Positions 29,723-38,954 of a stretch of 64,000 nucleotides of DNA are shown in pieces. How positions within the stretch are numbered: the stretch's first letter is position 1; the number at the start of each line of letters is the position of its first letter. Under the pieces are notes generated by a model. It had not been told where the DNA came from. It ran no database searches and saw only the letters and a list, made by a program, of their open reading frames with translations. The position numbers and the translations under genes were made by a program. The DNA lies in contig NZ_FNHF01000007.1 of assembly GCF_900103695.1 (NCBI RefSeq), positions 113,045 through 177,044 of the forward strand. The letters run 5' to 3'. Source of the stretch: Sediminibacillus halophilus (GTDB taxonomy: Bacteria > Bacillota > Bacilli > Bacillales > Amphibacillaceae).

Positions 29723-31207
29723 TTACTCCTTAAAAACAGAATCGATATAAATTTCCGGATTCATTAGTTGATTCGAAATATTATCTATGACCGGATAAAA
29801 TATTTCTGCTCCGATTCCGAGCAAAACGGTGAGAAATACTAGAAAAGCGACCGGCCAAGTCAGTGCGGTGGCGGTTTTTCTGTCGATCACGATATTCTCA
29901 TCTTTTTCACCCCAGAAACCTCGGACGAATATTTTCATAATCGAATACAAAATTAACAGACTGGACAATAAACCAATGATTACAATGGCTATCTCTCCAT
30001 CAGCGAAACCGCCTTGCATAATCATTAACTTGCCAATAAAGCCGCTGAACGGGGGTACACCTGCCAGGACGAATGCGGAAATGAACAGCAGCCAGCCAAG
30101 TAGGGGAAGCTGATGAATCAGCCCCTTCATTTTCCGCAAATCCGAGGTACCGACAATATGAGCGACAGCACCTGCTAACAAAAATAAGGCTGCCTTTATT
30201 ATCATGTCACTTATCATATAATAGACTGATCCGCTTAGCGCCGTTTTGTTATAAATTCCGATACCCATTACCATAAATCCGACTGCAGGAATAATGTTAT
30301 ATGCGATTACCAGCTTGATATTGTTTGTTGACAAAGCACCAATTGCTCCGAACACCAACGTAAATCCGGCTATCCAAATAAATAGTTCATGTGTCACTGT
30401 CGTGTCATGAATGAACACTAGCGTGAACATGCGGATGATCGAGTAAACACCAACTTTTGTCAACAGTGCTGCAAACATTGCAGATACGACCGGATTGGGA
30501 ACGGTATAGGGCTTTGGCAGCCAGTAATAGAGTGGAAACAATGCTGCTTTCGTTGCAAATACAAAGAATAGCAAGATACCTATCGTCGTCAAAATCCCCT
30601 GTTGCTCTACTTCCTGTACCCTTTCAGCCATTTGCGCCATGTTGACAGTTCCTAAAACAGAGTAGAGAAAAGCAACAGTAGTAACAAAAACAATCGAAGA
30701 AAATAGATTGACTAGCACATACTTGATCGACTCACGGAGCTGTACTTTTTCTCCCCCCAACGTAATCAGCGCATAAGAAGCCATCAATAGGACTTCAAAA
30801 AATACAAACAAGTTGAACAAGTCACCTGTCAGGAATGCGCCAGACACACCTGTAATCAAAAGGAAGAAAAACGTATAAAAGTAGTACCTTTCCTTCTGCT
30901 CAGTAAGTGAGTAAGGCGCATAAAAGACGCAGGCAAGTCCGATAACATTGGTAGTTAAAACAAGGGTGACCGCCAGCAGGTCAGCGACCAGGACGATCCC
31001 ATAAGGAGCTTCCCAGCCTCCAGTCTCCAATGTCACGGTACCGTTCTGCACTACGTAGTAAAAAACATATGCAGCTACACCTGTACTAATCACGGACAAC
31101 AATTTTGCTGCATGGCGTACAAACGGTGTTTTTGTATGAAAGAATGCTAACAAAATCCCTGAAACTAGCGGGATGATGATTGGAAGTACTGCTAAGTTAC
31201 TCATCAT
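29723..31207 (-). CDS. mrpD: Na+/H+ antiporter subunit MrpD
   Basis: A 494-residue, 14-helix subunit homologous to NuoN/NuoM of complex I. The conserved glutamate of TM5 is in FFEVLLMASYALI, and the lysine region in FFVFATKAALFPLYYWLP. MrpD is thought to be a proton path. It overlaps the end of mrpC by 11 bases, so translation is coupled. Confidence 0.96.
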   Translation of the reverse strand: MMSNLAVLPIIIPLVSGILLAFFHTKTPFVRHAAKLLSVISTGVAAYVFYYVVQNGTVTLETGGWEAPYGIVLVADLLAVTLVLTTNVIGLACVFYAPYSLTEQKERYYFYTFFFLLITGVSGAFLTGDLFNLFVFFEVLLMASYALITLGGEKVQLRESIKYVLVNLFSSIVFVTTVAFLYSVLGTVNMAQMAERVQEVEQQGILTTIGILLFFVFATKAALFPLYYWLPKPYTVPNPVVSAMFAALLTKVGVYSIIRMFTLVFIHDTTVTHELFIWIAGFTLVFGAIGALSTNNIKLVIAYNIIPAVGFMVMGIGIYNKTALSGSVYYMISDMIIKAALFLLAGAVAHIVGTSDLRKMKGLIHQLPLLGWLLFISAFVLAGVPPFSGFIGKLMIMQGGFADGEIAIVIIGLLSSLLILYSIMKIFVRGFWGEKDENIVIDRKTATALTWPVAFLVFLTVLLGIGAEIFYPVIDNISNQLMNPEIYIDSVFKE

Positions 31208-31535
31208 GGTTACCCCTCAATTTTTCCATATTATCTGTATTGTTCTCTTGCGCCGCCCGGTAAGAAAGTACCAACAGCAGACTGGTCAGACCGAAACTGA
31301 TGACAATGGAGGTCAGAATCAAGGCCTGAGGAAGTGGATCAGCATAGTCACTTATTCCATATTCCAAAACAGGCGGTGCGCCTCGTTTCAATTTCCCCAT
31401 CGTCAGAATGAACAGATGGGCTCCGTTCGAAAGGATAACCGTACCGATTACGATTCGAAGCAGCTGTTTTTGCAGCAAGTTATAAATACCGGCTGCAAAT
31501 AAAACTCCGGCTACCACCGACATGATAATTTCCAA
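31197..31535 (-). CDS. mrpC: Na+/H+ antiporter subunit MrpC
   Basis: A 112-residue, three-helix subunit homologous to NuoK, with GIYNLLQKQLLRIVIG and the conserved DPLPQALILTSIVI motif. It starts with TTG at 31535, one base after the mrpA stop; its AAGGAGGG site lies inside the end of mrpA. Thus no gene can lie between mrpA and mrpC, where mrpB is normally found. Confidence 0.95.
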   Translation of the reverse strand: MEIIMSVVAGVLFAAGIYNLLQKQLLRIVIGTVILSNGAHLFILTMGKLKRGAPPVLEYGISDYADPLPQALILTSIVISFGLTSLLLVLSYRAAQENNTDNMEKLRGNHDE

Positions 31536-31536
31536 T

Positions 31537-33867
31537 TTATTCTCCCTCCTTGCTGCGCAGCTTTATCAAGCTGTAGATGCTAAATGCGGCAATACCCAGG
31601 ACAGTAATCTCAAAGAGAGTATCCAGGCCACGCATATCAACGAGGATTACATTCACTACGTTGTCTCCACCGCCTAAATCATGCGAGGTTTCCAAAAAAT
31701 AGTCCGAAATCGTAGCGAACCATTTGCTGCTGTGTGCTGATATACCAATCAAGGTCATCAATGTGCCAAATCCTACTGCGATGACTGCATTTGTTAAACG
31801 AAAGCCGGTTCCTTCCGTCCTGCGGCTCAACTGCGGCAAATGATGGAAACATAACAGCAACAAGGCTACCGTAATGGTTTCGATTACCAATTGTGTCAAT
31901 GCCAGGTCGGGTGCCCGGTAAAAGACGAACAATAATGCCTGCCCATAACCTGATACGCCGAGGATGATGATGGCCGCTACATTATTTTTGGCGAGAATGG
32001 TACCAACTGCACCAGCTATCACCATGATTCCTACAAAAATTTCTGGGAGTGTGATAGGTGCAAGGTCATCCGTTTTGAAGGTGAAACCATTCGTACCGGC
32101 CATCACTAGTCCTGTCACAATGAAAATAGTTGAAATGATCAGAGCAGTATATCTGCGCAGTGATCCGTTCATATAGCCCTTGGTCAGCTTCGAAGTGTAC
32201 ACGTCTAACCCTTTCAGTGTGCGATTATAAACTCTGTTAAAGCTCAGATCACCTGGGATAGTCTTGTAAATATTCCACCATTTTTCACGGAATAGATATA
32301 GGATTGTACCAAAGGCTACTACAATTAAAGACATGTAGAATGCCGGTTTCAATCCATGCCAATAAACGATATGCTCATGGGTTTTCACTCCGCTGATTGC
32401 CTCAGCTGCATGAGCGAGAAACGTTTCATTGAACAGATTCGGAAACAGTCCGATAAAAATAACCCCGAATACAAGAATCGCAGGGGCGATCAGCATGCCG
32501 ATAGGTGCCTCATGTGGTTTTTTTGGTAGTTGCTCCAATTTCTGTTTCCCAGTAAAGGTTCCGAACAAGAAATACATCGAATAAACAAATGTGAAAATAC
32601 TCCCGAACACTGCAAGATAAGGGATTGCCTGTTTCATTACAGACGCAATCAACAACGTGGTATCTCCGATGTGAAGAGAGTTTTCAAAGAAAAGCTCTTT
32701 ACTATAGAACCCATTGAGAAATGGGAGTGGTACCCCGGCCATAGATAGCGAAGCAAACAGTGCAAGCGTCGCGGAAATAGGCATTAACGTCATCAGCCCG
32801 CCTAGTTTGCGAATATCCCGCGTGCCGGATTCGTGGTCGATAATGCCGGCGATCATAAACAAGCTCCCTTTGAAAGTGGCATGGTTCAAAATATGAAAAA
32901 CAGCAGCAAAAACGGCAGCTTCCGTGCCGAAACCCAGCATTGCCATGATCATACCTAACTGGCTGACTGTCGAGAAAGCAAGAATTCCTTTCAAATCAGT
33001 TTGTCTGACTGCCATGTAGGAAGCCCAGCACAACGTGATTATGCCAATTCCACTCACGACAATAAAGAACCATTCATATCCATGGAAAATCGGAGAAAAT
33101 CGGGCGACAAGAAAAATACCTGCTTTCACCATTGTAGCCGAGTGAAGATAAGCACTGACAGGAGTCGGTGCTTCCATAGCGTCCGGAAGCCATATATGAA
33201 AAGGAAATTGAGCTGACTTGGTAAAAGCCCCCAATAAAAGCAAAGTCAATATCAACGGCAGGTAGTCGCTTGACAGGATTAAATCTACACTGCCAATCAT
33301 CTGTTGTACACTTGTGACTCCCGTTATTACATGTAAAAGCATGAAGGCACCAAGCATGCTCAGACCACCGAAGACAGTGATCAGCATCGACTTCATCGCC
33401 CCGTAGCGGGATCCTTCCCGATGGTTCCAATACCCAATCAATAAGAAGGAGGAGATAGAAGTTAATTCCCAAAATGTATAAAGAACATACACATTATCTG
33501 ATAATACAACCCCGAGCATTGCGGTCATGAATAGTAAAAGGTACACATAGAAGTGCGCCAATTTTTCCGATTTATGTAAATAAAAGATGGAATATAAAGT
33601 AACCAGGGCTCCTATGCCACTGATCAAAAGCACGAATAATAAGCTTAATCCATCCAAGTAGAAATCAAGTGAAATTCCCAGAGAAGGAATCCAAGGGTAG
33701 CTTTCCAGTTCCGGAGAAAAACCCTCTCCAATAAAACGAACAAAAAAAATGAATATTCCCAGAGGTATGAAAAAGACAAAAATTCCTGTGTGGACTTTAT
33801 CTTTAACCTTACTCAAGAAAGGAATAAGAAGTGTCAAGATAAGTGGTAATAAAACTGCGAATAGCAT
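31537..33867 (-). CDS. mrpA: Na+/H+ antiporter subunit MrpA
   Basis: A 776-residue subunit homologous to NuoL. The N-terminal part carries the TM5 glutamate region YTFWELTSISSFLLIG and the lysine motif FTKSAQFPFHIWLPDAMEAPTPVSA. The C-terminal MbhD/MbhE-like extension is complete (FYRAPDLALTQLVIET; NVILVDMRGLDTLFE). The length matches an ordinary MrpA, so it is not an A-B fusion. AAAGGAGG lies upstream of the ATG at slightly long spacing. Confidence 0.97.
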   Translation of the reverse strand: MLFAVLLPLILTLLIPFLSKVKDKVHTGIFVFFIPLGIFIFFVRFIGEGFSPELESYPWIPSLGISLDFYLDGLSLLFVLLISGIGALVTLYSIFYLHKSEKLAHFYVYLLLFMTAMLGVVLSDNVYVLYTFWELTSISSFLLIGYWNHREGSRYGAMKSMLITVFGGLSMLGAFMLLHVITGVTSVQQMIGSVDLILSSDYLPLILTLLLLGAFTKSAQFPFHIWLPDAMEAPTPVSAYLHSATMVKAGIFLVARFSPIFHGYEWFFIVVSGIGIITLCWASYMAVRQTDLKGILAFSTVSQLGMIMAMLGFGTEAAVFAAVFHILNHATFKGSLFMIAGIIDHESGTRDIRKLGGLMTLMPISATLALFASLSMAGVPLPFLNGFYSKELFFENSLHIGDTTLLIASVMKQAIPYLAVFGSIFTFVYSMYFLFGTFTGKQKLEQLPKKPHEAPIGMLIAPAILVFGVIFIGLFPNLFNETFLAHAAEAISGVKTHEHIVYWHGLKPAFYMSLIVVAFGTILYLFREKWWNIYKTIPGDLSFNRVYNRTLKGLDVYTSKLTKGYMNGSLRRYTALIISTIFIVTGLVMAGTNGFTFKTDDLAPITLPEIFVGIMVIAGAVGTILAKNNVAAIIILGVSGYGQALLFVFYRAPDLALTQLVIETITVALLLLCFHHLPQLSRRTEGTGFRLTNAVIAVGFGTLMTLIGISAHSSKWFATISDYFLETSHDLGGGDNVVNVILVDMRGLDTLFEITVLGIAAFSIYSLIKLRSKEGE

Positions 33868-34062
33868 GTAATAATGGTCCTCCTTTAGTTGATCTCATTC
33901 ACAGGGGAAGGCTATCAGATGATAATAATGCCGATGGGAGTGCGGAATAAATGCACACTTACCTTTCATTTTAATCAGAACAAGGTGTAATATTCAACTA
34001 AATGCATTCATGGACGAGGGGGGAATATGCAAAAACGTCCATAAACTCATTTTAGCGAAAAT

Positions 34063-34096
34063 AAAAAACCCCTGCCATGAGAAAACATGACAAGAG
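34063..34096 (-). terminator. Terminator after sda
   Basis: On the minus strand CTCTTGTCATG pairs with CATGGCAGGGG (some G-T pairs), followed by TTTTTT. Confidence 0.8.
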
Positions 34097-34149
34097 TTTG
34101 ACAATTTTCAGTAAACCATCCATTTAATCCAAACAGAAAACGGAAGTAT

Positions 34150-34290
34150 TCAGCTGGAGTATTTAATTTCGTGAGTTAGCGACCTTCTTTGAATTTCCGC
34201 TTCTATTAAATGAATGAATTCATTGCTTAAATTTAGTTCATTCGCTTTGTGATAGGATTCTATTAACAATTCGTCCGATAAATGTTCCAT
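34150..34290 (-). CDS. sda: Sporulation inhibitor Sda
   Basis: A 46-residue protein with the Sda signature [17 protein letters not shown] and [10 protein letters not shown], the same length as in B. subtilis. Sda forms a helical hairpin that blocks the histidine kinase KinA and so holds back sporulation when replication is initiating or damaged. GGAGGAGC lies before the ATG. The DnaA-box cluster upstream, divergent yqeG and the terminator after it reproduce the B. subtilis arrangement. Confidence 0.96.
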   Translation of the reverse strand: MEHLSDELLIESYHKANELNLSNEFIHLIEAEIQRRSLTHEIKYSS

Positions 34291-34408
34291 AAGGCTGCTC
34301 CTCCTGTATTGGAAGTTTCCCATCAATACATTTTCAAGGAATGAATGAATGTCTGTCTTGAAGTTATTAATACTTTACCATGAAAGAATGGGTTGGACAA
34401 GTTGTAAG

Positions 34409-34507
34409 TTATTAACAGTTGGCTGTATATAACTTGTTAATAAACTGTTTATTTGGGAGGAATTATTTGATTTGACGGGAAATAAGATGTTAATAAAGTT
34501 ATCCACA
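34409..34507. promoter_or_regulatory. Cluster of DnaA boxes between sda and yqeG
   Basis: TTATCCACA (34499-34507) is a perfect DnaA box. Three one-mismatch boxes, TTATTAACA or its complement, lie at 34409-34417 (+), 34435-34443 (-) and 34488-34496 (-). B. subtilis has a DnaA-box cluster at the same sda-yqeG position, through which DnaA drives sda and is titrated. Confidence 0.85.
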
Positions 34508-34687
34508 GAGTGAAATGTGCGGGAATTTGTCGAAAGAAAGATTCATTTTTTGCCGACAGCAAACATATATGCCAAGATGGAAAAGAAGTGAACTGCTAAA
34601 AAATTTCTTTTGAATCCAGAAGATAAAATGTATATCATGAGTAAGGAGTGTAGAGAACGGTTATACATAAAATGAGGTGACTAGCAG

Positions 34688-35209
34688 TTGATCTTAAAAA
34701 GGTTTTTGCCAAATGAACATGTGAGAAGCGTATTTGAAATCCATCCAGACGATCTGAAAGCTCGTGGAATAAAAGGAATTATAACAGATCTTGATAATAC
34801 GTTGGTGGCTTGGGATGTGGCCATGGCTACACCGGAAATCATCGCCTGGTTCCAGCTGATGGAAAAACACGAAATCAAAATTACAATCATTTCAAATAAT
34901 AAAGAAGAAAGAGTAAAATTATTCTCAGAACCATTAAACACTCCGTTTGTTTATGGCGCGCGAAAGCCGTTGAGTCAAGCCTTCAAAAAAGCTACCAAAC
35001 AGATGGAATTGGACAAGAAGGAAATCGTTGTTGTCGGAGATCAGATTATGACTGATGTGTTGGGCGGCAACAGTGCAGGATTTTATACCATTCTGGTTGT
35101 ACCGATTGTTCAAACAGATGGTAAATTGACAAGAATCAATCGGAAAATTGAAAGACGGATCTTGAGTTGGATGAGAAGAAAAGGAATGATTACTTGGGAG
35201 GAAGAGTGA
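34688..35209 (+). CDS. yqeG: HAD-superfamily phosphatase YqeG
   Basis: A 173-residue IIIA-type HAD phosphatase with the DxDxT motif in TDLDNTLVAWD, the threonine/serine motif IISNN and GDQIMTDVLGGN near the end. It opens the yqeG-yqeH-aroE-yhbY-nadD-yqeK-rsfS-yqeM operon. The substrate is not known. Start is TTG at 34688 behind GAGGTG. Confidence 0.95.
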   Translation: MILKRFLPNEHVRSVFEIHPDDLKARGIKGIITDLDNTLVAWDVAMATPEIIAWFQLMEKHEIKITIISNNKEERVKLFSEPLNTPFVYGARKPLSQAFKKATKQMELDKKEIVVVGDQIMTDVLGGNSAGFYTILVVPIVQTDGKLTRINRKIERRILSWMRRKGMITWEEE

Positions 35210-35210
35210 G

Positions 35211-36311
35211 ATGGAAGAAATAATCTGTCAAGGGTGTGGAGCGTCTATTCAAACGGAAGAAGAGAAGAAGCCGGGATATGCGCCGAAGTCTGCTTTGGAG
35301 AAGGAAGTTGTTATTTGCAAACGCTGCTTCCGTTTAAAGCATTATAATGAAGTGCAAGATGTCTCACTGACTGATGATGACTTTTTGAAGATGATCAGTG
35401 AAATCCGTAATACCGACGCGCTAATTGTGCAGGTGGTCGACATTTTTGACTTCAATGGCAGTTTCATTAACAGCCTGCAGCGGCTGACTGGAAGCAATCC
35501 CATCTTGCTTGCGGGAAATAAAGTAGATTTACTTCCAAAGTCTACAAACAAAAATAAACTGAAGCAATGGCTGCACCATTCGGCAAAGGAAGAGGGTCTT
35601 CCGGTAAAGGATGTTCTATTGGTTTCTGCGGAAAAGGGGATCGGATTTGATGAACTGGAATCCGCAATTGAAACGTACCGGGAAGGAAAAGATGTGTATA
35701 TTGTCGGCAGCACGAATGTAGGGAAATCGACGCTGATCAACAAATTAATCAACCGGACCAGTGGAATTAGTGATGCAATAACCACTTCCTATTTTCCTGG
35801 GACCACTCTCGGTTTTATTGATATTCCACTGGATGAAGATAGTTCGTTGTATGATACACCAGGAGTCATAAATAGAAAACAGATGGCTCACTATTTATCT
35901 GATGAAGATGTGAAAGCAATCACGCCTGGAAAAGAGATAAAACCGCGCGTATTTCAATTGAACGAACAGCAGACGCTTTATTTTGGGGGTCTTGCCCGAT
36001 TTGACTTCAATAAGGGAGGAAGAAAGTCTTTTGTTTGTTATTTTGCGAATCAATTGAACATCCATCGTACCAAACTGGAGAACGCTGACGATCTTTACCA
36101 GCGCCATGTCGGTGAATTGTTGTCACCTCCTGGCCAAGAGTCAATGGAATTGCTCCCGGAGTTTGAGAAGAATACGATGAAACTAACAGAAGGGAAAACG
36201 GATGTTGTGTTTCCAGGGTTAGGCTGGATCACTATACCGGAGGGGGATGTTACGGTTACAGTATACAGCCCGAAAGGCGTAACTATATCGATCCGACCTT
36301 CCTTGATATAG
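35211..36311 (+). CDS. yqeH: Ribosome-biogenesis GTPase YqeH
   Basis: A circularly permuted GTPase needed for 30S assembly. An N-terminal zinc finger (CQGCG ... CKRC) is followed by G4 (GNKVD), G5 (SAEKG), then G1 (GSTNVGKST), G2 and G3 (DTPG), the permuted order, and a C-terminal RNA-binding domain. Length 366 residues is standard. Its start is two bases after the yqeG stop. Confidence 0.97.
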   Translation: MEEIICQGCGASIQTEEEKKPGYAPKSALEKEVVICKRCFRLKHYNEVQDVSLTDDDFLKMISEIRNTDALIVQVVDIFDFNGSFINSLQRLTGSNPILLAGNKVDLLPKSTNKNKLKQWLHHSAKEEGLPVKDVLLVSAEKGIGFDELESAIETYREGKDVYIVGSTNVGKSTLINKLINRTSGISDAITTSYFPGTTLGFIDIPLDEDSSLYDTPGVINRKQMAHYLSDEDVKAITPGKEIKPRVFQLNEQQTLYFGGLARFDFNKGGRKSFVCYFANQLNIHRTKLENADDLYQRHVGELLSPPGQESMELLPEFEKNTMKLTEGKTDVVFPGLGWITIPEGDVTVTVYSPKGVTISIRPSLI

Positions 36312-36321
36312 GGGGAGAATA

Positions 36322-37161
36322 ATGGGATATAAGCTAGGATTGATCGGCTACCCGGTTCAACATTCCTTGTCGCCGTTCATACATCAAAAATTCATGGAGA
36401 ATACTGGCATTCAGGGATCCTATCAACTGTTCGCGACGGAGCCGAATCAACTAGAGAAGCGCGTAAATGAATTGAAAAGAGCGGGTATCTCCGGGTTCAA
36501 TGTGACTGTACCGCATAAGCAAGCAGTCATGTCGTACTTAGATGAAGTGGACACGGATGCTTATAGAATCGGTGCAGTTAATACGGTGGTAAACGATAAA
36601 GGGAGGCTGAAAGGGTATAATACCGATGGCAGCGGCTATCTGCGTTCCCTGGCTGAGGCTTATCCTGACGTGCTTCGGCAAGAGAAAAAGGCACTTATAC
36701 TGGGAGCAGGAGGAGCTGCTCGCGGGATTTACCGTGCACTTGCCAAACACGGAATACAAAGAATCGGTATAGCCAACAGAACCAAGTCCAAAGCAGAGGG
36801 CTTGCTTGATTTACAGGATTTACATACCGAAACAGAAATCCTTTCCTATTCTGAAGCGGAATCGTCGCTCGATAACTATGATTTGATTGTACAAACTACA
36901 TCTGTCGGGATGTCTCCTGAATACGATGAACAGGTCATCTCATTAAATAAGGTAAAGCCACATACAGTGGTTAGTGATATCGTTTATAAGCCATTGACTA
37001 CCAAGCTGTTAAGACAAGCCGGGGATTTAGGTGCCAGGACACACCAAGGGCATACGATGCTGCTCTATCAAGCCCAATATGCATTTGAAATTTGGACAGG
37101 AACACATCCACAAATGGAATCATTGGTGGAACAACTAGAACAAAGATTGCGAGGGAAATGA
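36322..37161 (+). CDS. aroE: Shikimate dehydrogenase
   Basis: AroE reduces 3-dehydroshikimate with NADPH in the path to aromatic amino acids. The 279-residue product has the substrate motif HSLSP, the catalytic lysine in NVTVPHKQ, the NTDGSGYL motif, and the nucleotide loop GAGGAARGI. Its place inside a ribosome-assembly operon is usual for Bacillaceae. Confidence 0.97.
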   Translation: MGYKLGLIGYPVQHSLSPFIHQKFMENTGIQGSYQLFATEPNQLEKRVNELKRAGISGFNVTVPHKQAVMSYLDEVDTDAYRIGAVNTVVNDKGRLKGYNTDGSGYLRSLAEAYPDVLRQEKKALILGAGGAARGIYRALAKHGIQRIGIANRTKSKAEGLLDLQDLHTETEILSYSEAESSLDNYDLIVQTTSVGMSPEYDEQVISLNKVKPHTVVSDIVYKPLTTKLLRQAGDLGARTHQGHTMLLYQAQYAFEIWTGTHPQMESLVEQLEQRLRGK

Positions 37162-37162
37162 A

Positions 37163-37453
37163 ATGTTAACAGGCAAACAGAAACGTTATTTACGGTCTCA
37201 AGCTCATCATTTAAACCCTATTTTTCAAGTTGGCAAGACAGGGGTCAATGAGAATATGATAACCCAGGTGGGTGAAGCCTTGGAAAAACGGGAACTAATC
37301 AAAGTCAGCATCCTGCAAAATTGTATGGAAGATAAAGGGGATGTTGCAGAGGAGCTTGCAGAAGGAACCAAGGCAGAAATTGTACAAATAATAGGAAACA
37401 TCATCGTACTATACAAAGAATCGGAAGAGAACAAACAAATTGTACTGCCCTAA
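37163..37453 (+). CDS. yhbY: CRM-domain ribosome assembly RNA-binding protein YhbY
   Basis: A 96-residue CRM (YhbY) protein with the signature LTGKQKRYLRSQAHHLNPIF, the GxxG-like QVGKTGVNE loop and LEKRELIKV. It binds pre-50S particles in other bacteria. It lies one base after the aroE stop. Confidence 0.95.
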   Translation: MLTGKQKRYLRSQAHHLNPIFQVGKTGVNENMITQVGEALEKRELIKVSILQNCMEDKGDVAEELAEGTKAEIVQIIGNIIVLYKESEENKQIVLP

Positions 37454-37464
37454 AGGAGTTTGTT

Positions 37465-38034
37465 ATGAAAAAAATTGGTTTGTTAGGTGGCACATTTGAC
37501 CCACCTCATTTGGGTCACTTGTTGATTGCTGAGGAAGTATACCAGGCGTTACAGCTTGATGAAGTGTGGTTTATTCCCTCTAATTTGCCGCCGCATAAGC
37601 AGCATTCAGGAACAAATGCGGCGATCCGTTTGGAGATGGTTGAGGCCGCTACAGAGGATAACCCTCATTTTCGTGTAGAACCGATTGAATTAGAGCGGGA
37701 AGGGAAGTCCTATACGATTGAAACCATACGGTTATTACAGGATCGTGAGCCTGACACCGATTTTTATTTCATCATAGGAGCAGATATGGTGGAATACTTG
37801 CCTAAGTGGCACCGAATCCAGGAGCTGACCGGAATGGTTCATTTTGTAGGAGTGAAACGTTCCGACTACCGACTAGATACCGACTACCCAGTTTTGGAAA
37901 TCGAAATACCTGGTATAGATGTTTCTTCTACTTTAATACGGGAAAGAACTTCAGCAAACCATTCTGTGAAGTATTTGGTGCCGGATAAAGTGATTAACAA
38001 GATAAAGGAGTATCGTTTATATGGAACGGAGTGA
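37465..38034 (+). CDS. nadD: Nicotinate-nucleotide adenylyltransferase
   Basis: NadD forms deamido-NAD from nicotinate mononucleotide and ATP. The nucleotidyltransferase motif GGTFDPPHLGHLLIAEE starts at residue 8, and the second signature is DVSSTLIRER. Length 189 residues is normal. Its last 14 bases overlap yqeK. Confidence 0.97.
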   Translation: MKKIGLLGGTFDPPHLGHLLIAEEVYQALQLDEVWFIPSNLPPHKQHSGTNAAIRLEMVEAATEDNPHFRVEPIELEREGKSYTIETIRLLQDREPDTDFYFIIGADMVEYLPKWHRIQELTGMVHFVGVKRSDYRLDTDYPVLEIEIPGIDVSSTLIRERTSANHSVKYLVPDKVINKIKEYRLYGTE

Positions 38035-38614
38035 AGCCTTGGCTATCGTAGAGCCGCACCTGACAAAAGCGCGGTTCGAACATACTGTCCGAGTTACGGA
38101 CACCGCATTAGAATTGGCGGACAAATATGGGGGAAACTTAAAAACGGTAGAGCTTGCAGCGATTTTCCATGATTACGCCAAATACCGGGATCGAGAGGAA
38201 ATGCGCAGCTGGATTATCCATGAGCCCCTTCCCAAGGATTTATTGGAATATCATCATGAATTGTGGCATGGCCCGGTTGGTGCTTTACTTGTAGAGCGCG
38301 AGGTCGGCATCCAGGACAACGATGTCTTAAGTCCGATTCGCTGGCATACGACCGGAAAAGCCGGCATGAATCATCTGGAAAAGCTGGTCTTTTTGGCCGA
38401 TTATATGGAACCTGGACGTGCCTTTCCAGGGGTCGATGATGTTAGAAGGGCAGCCAAGGAAAATTTAGACTATGCCTGTTGGATGGTATCCAAAAATACC
38501 ATTCGTTATTTAGTGAGCAAAAATCAACGGATTTATCCGGATACTTTTCATGCATATAATGATTTAACGAAGATGTTGGAGGATAATAAATGGAGGGAAG
38601 CAATTAATGGATAG
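38021..38614 (+). CDS. yqeK: HD-domain diadenosine tetraphosphatase YqeK
   Basis: A 197-residue HD hydrolase with metal ligands in RFEHTVRV, AIFHDYAKY and HHELWHGPVGA. Family members split Ap4A into two ADP. It overlaps nadD upstream and rsfS downstream by a few bases each, so the three are translated together. Confidence 0.95.
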   Translation: MERSEALAIVEPHLTKARFEHTVRVTDTALELADKYGGNLKTVELAAIFHDYAKYRDREEMRSWIIHEPLPKDLLEYHHELWHGPVGALLVEREVGIQDNDVLSPIRWHTTGKAGMNHLEKLVFLADYMEPGRAFPGVDDVRRAAKENLDYACWMVSKNTIRYLVSKNQRIYPDTFHAYNDLTKMLEDNKWREAING

Positions 38615-38954
38615 TAAACAATTGGCACAATTAGCGGCAAAAGCATGCGAGGATAAAAGGGGAGAAGATATTGTCTTATTGGACATGAAGGATGTCTCGC
38701 TTATCGCCGACTATTTTCTCATATGTGAGGGGAGTAATGAACGGCAGGTCCAGGCAATTGCCAGAGCAATAAAGGAAACTGCAGAAGAAAAGGAACTGAC
38801 CGTGAAGCGGCTGGAAGGATTTGAGCAGGCAAGGTGGATTTTGGTCGATTTAGAAGATGTAGTCTGTCACATCTTCCATAAAGAAGAAAGAAGCTATTAT
38901 AATTTGGAGCGTTTATGGGGAGACGCACCACTAGTGGAAACAGGAATTAATTAA
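38607..38954 (+). CDS. rsfS: Ribosome silencing factor RsfS
   Basis: A 115-residue RsfS/Iojap protein (KRGEDIVLLDMKDVSLIADYF; C-terminal YYNLERLWGDAP). It binds uL14 and stops 50S subunits from joining 30S when nutrients are scarce. The final base is shared with the yqeM ATG. Confidence 0.96.
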   Translation: MDSKQLAQLAAKACEDKRGEDIVLLDMKDVSLIADYFLICEGSNERQVQAIARAIKETAEEKELTVKRLEGFEQARWILVDLEDVVCHIFHKEERSYYNLERLWGDAPLVETGIN

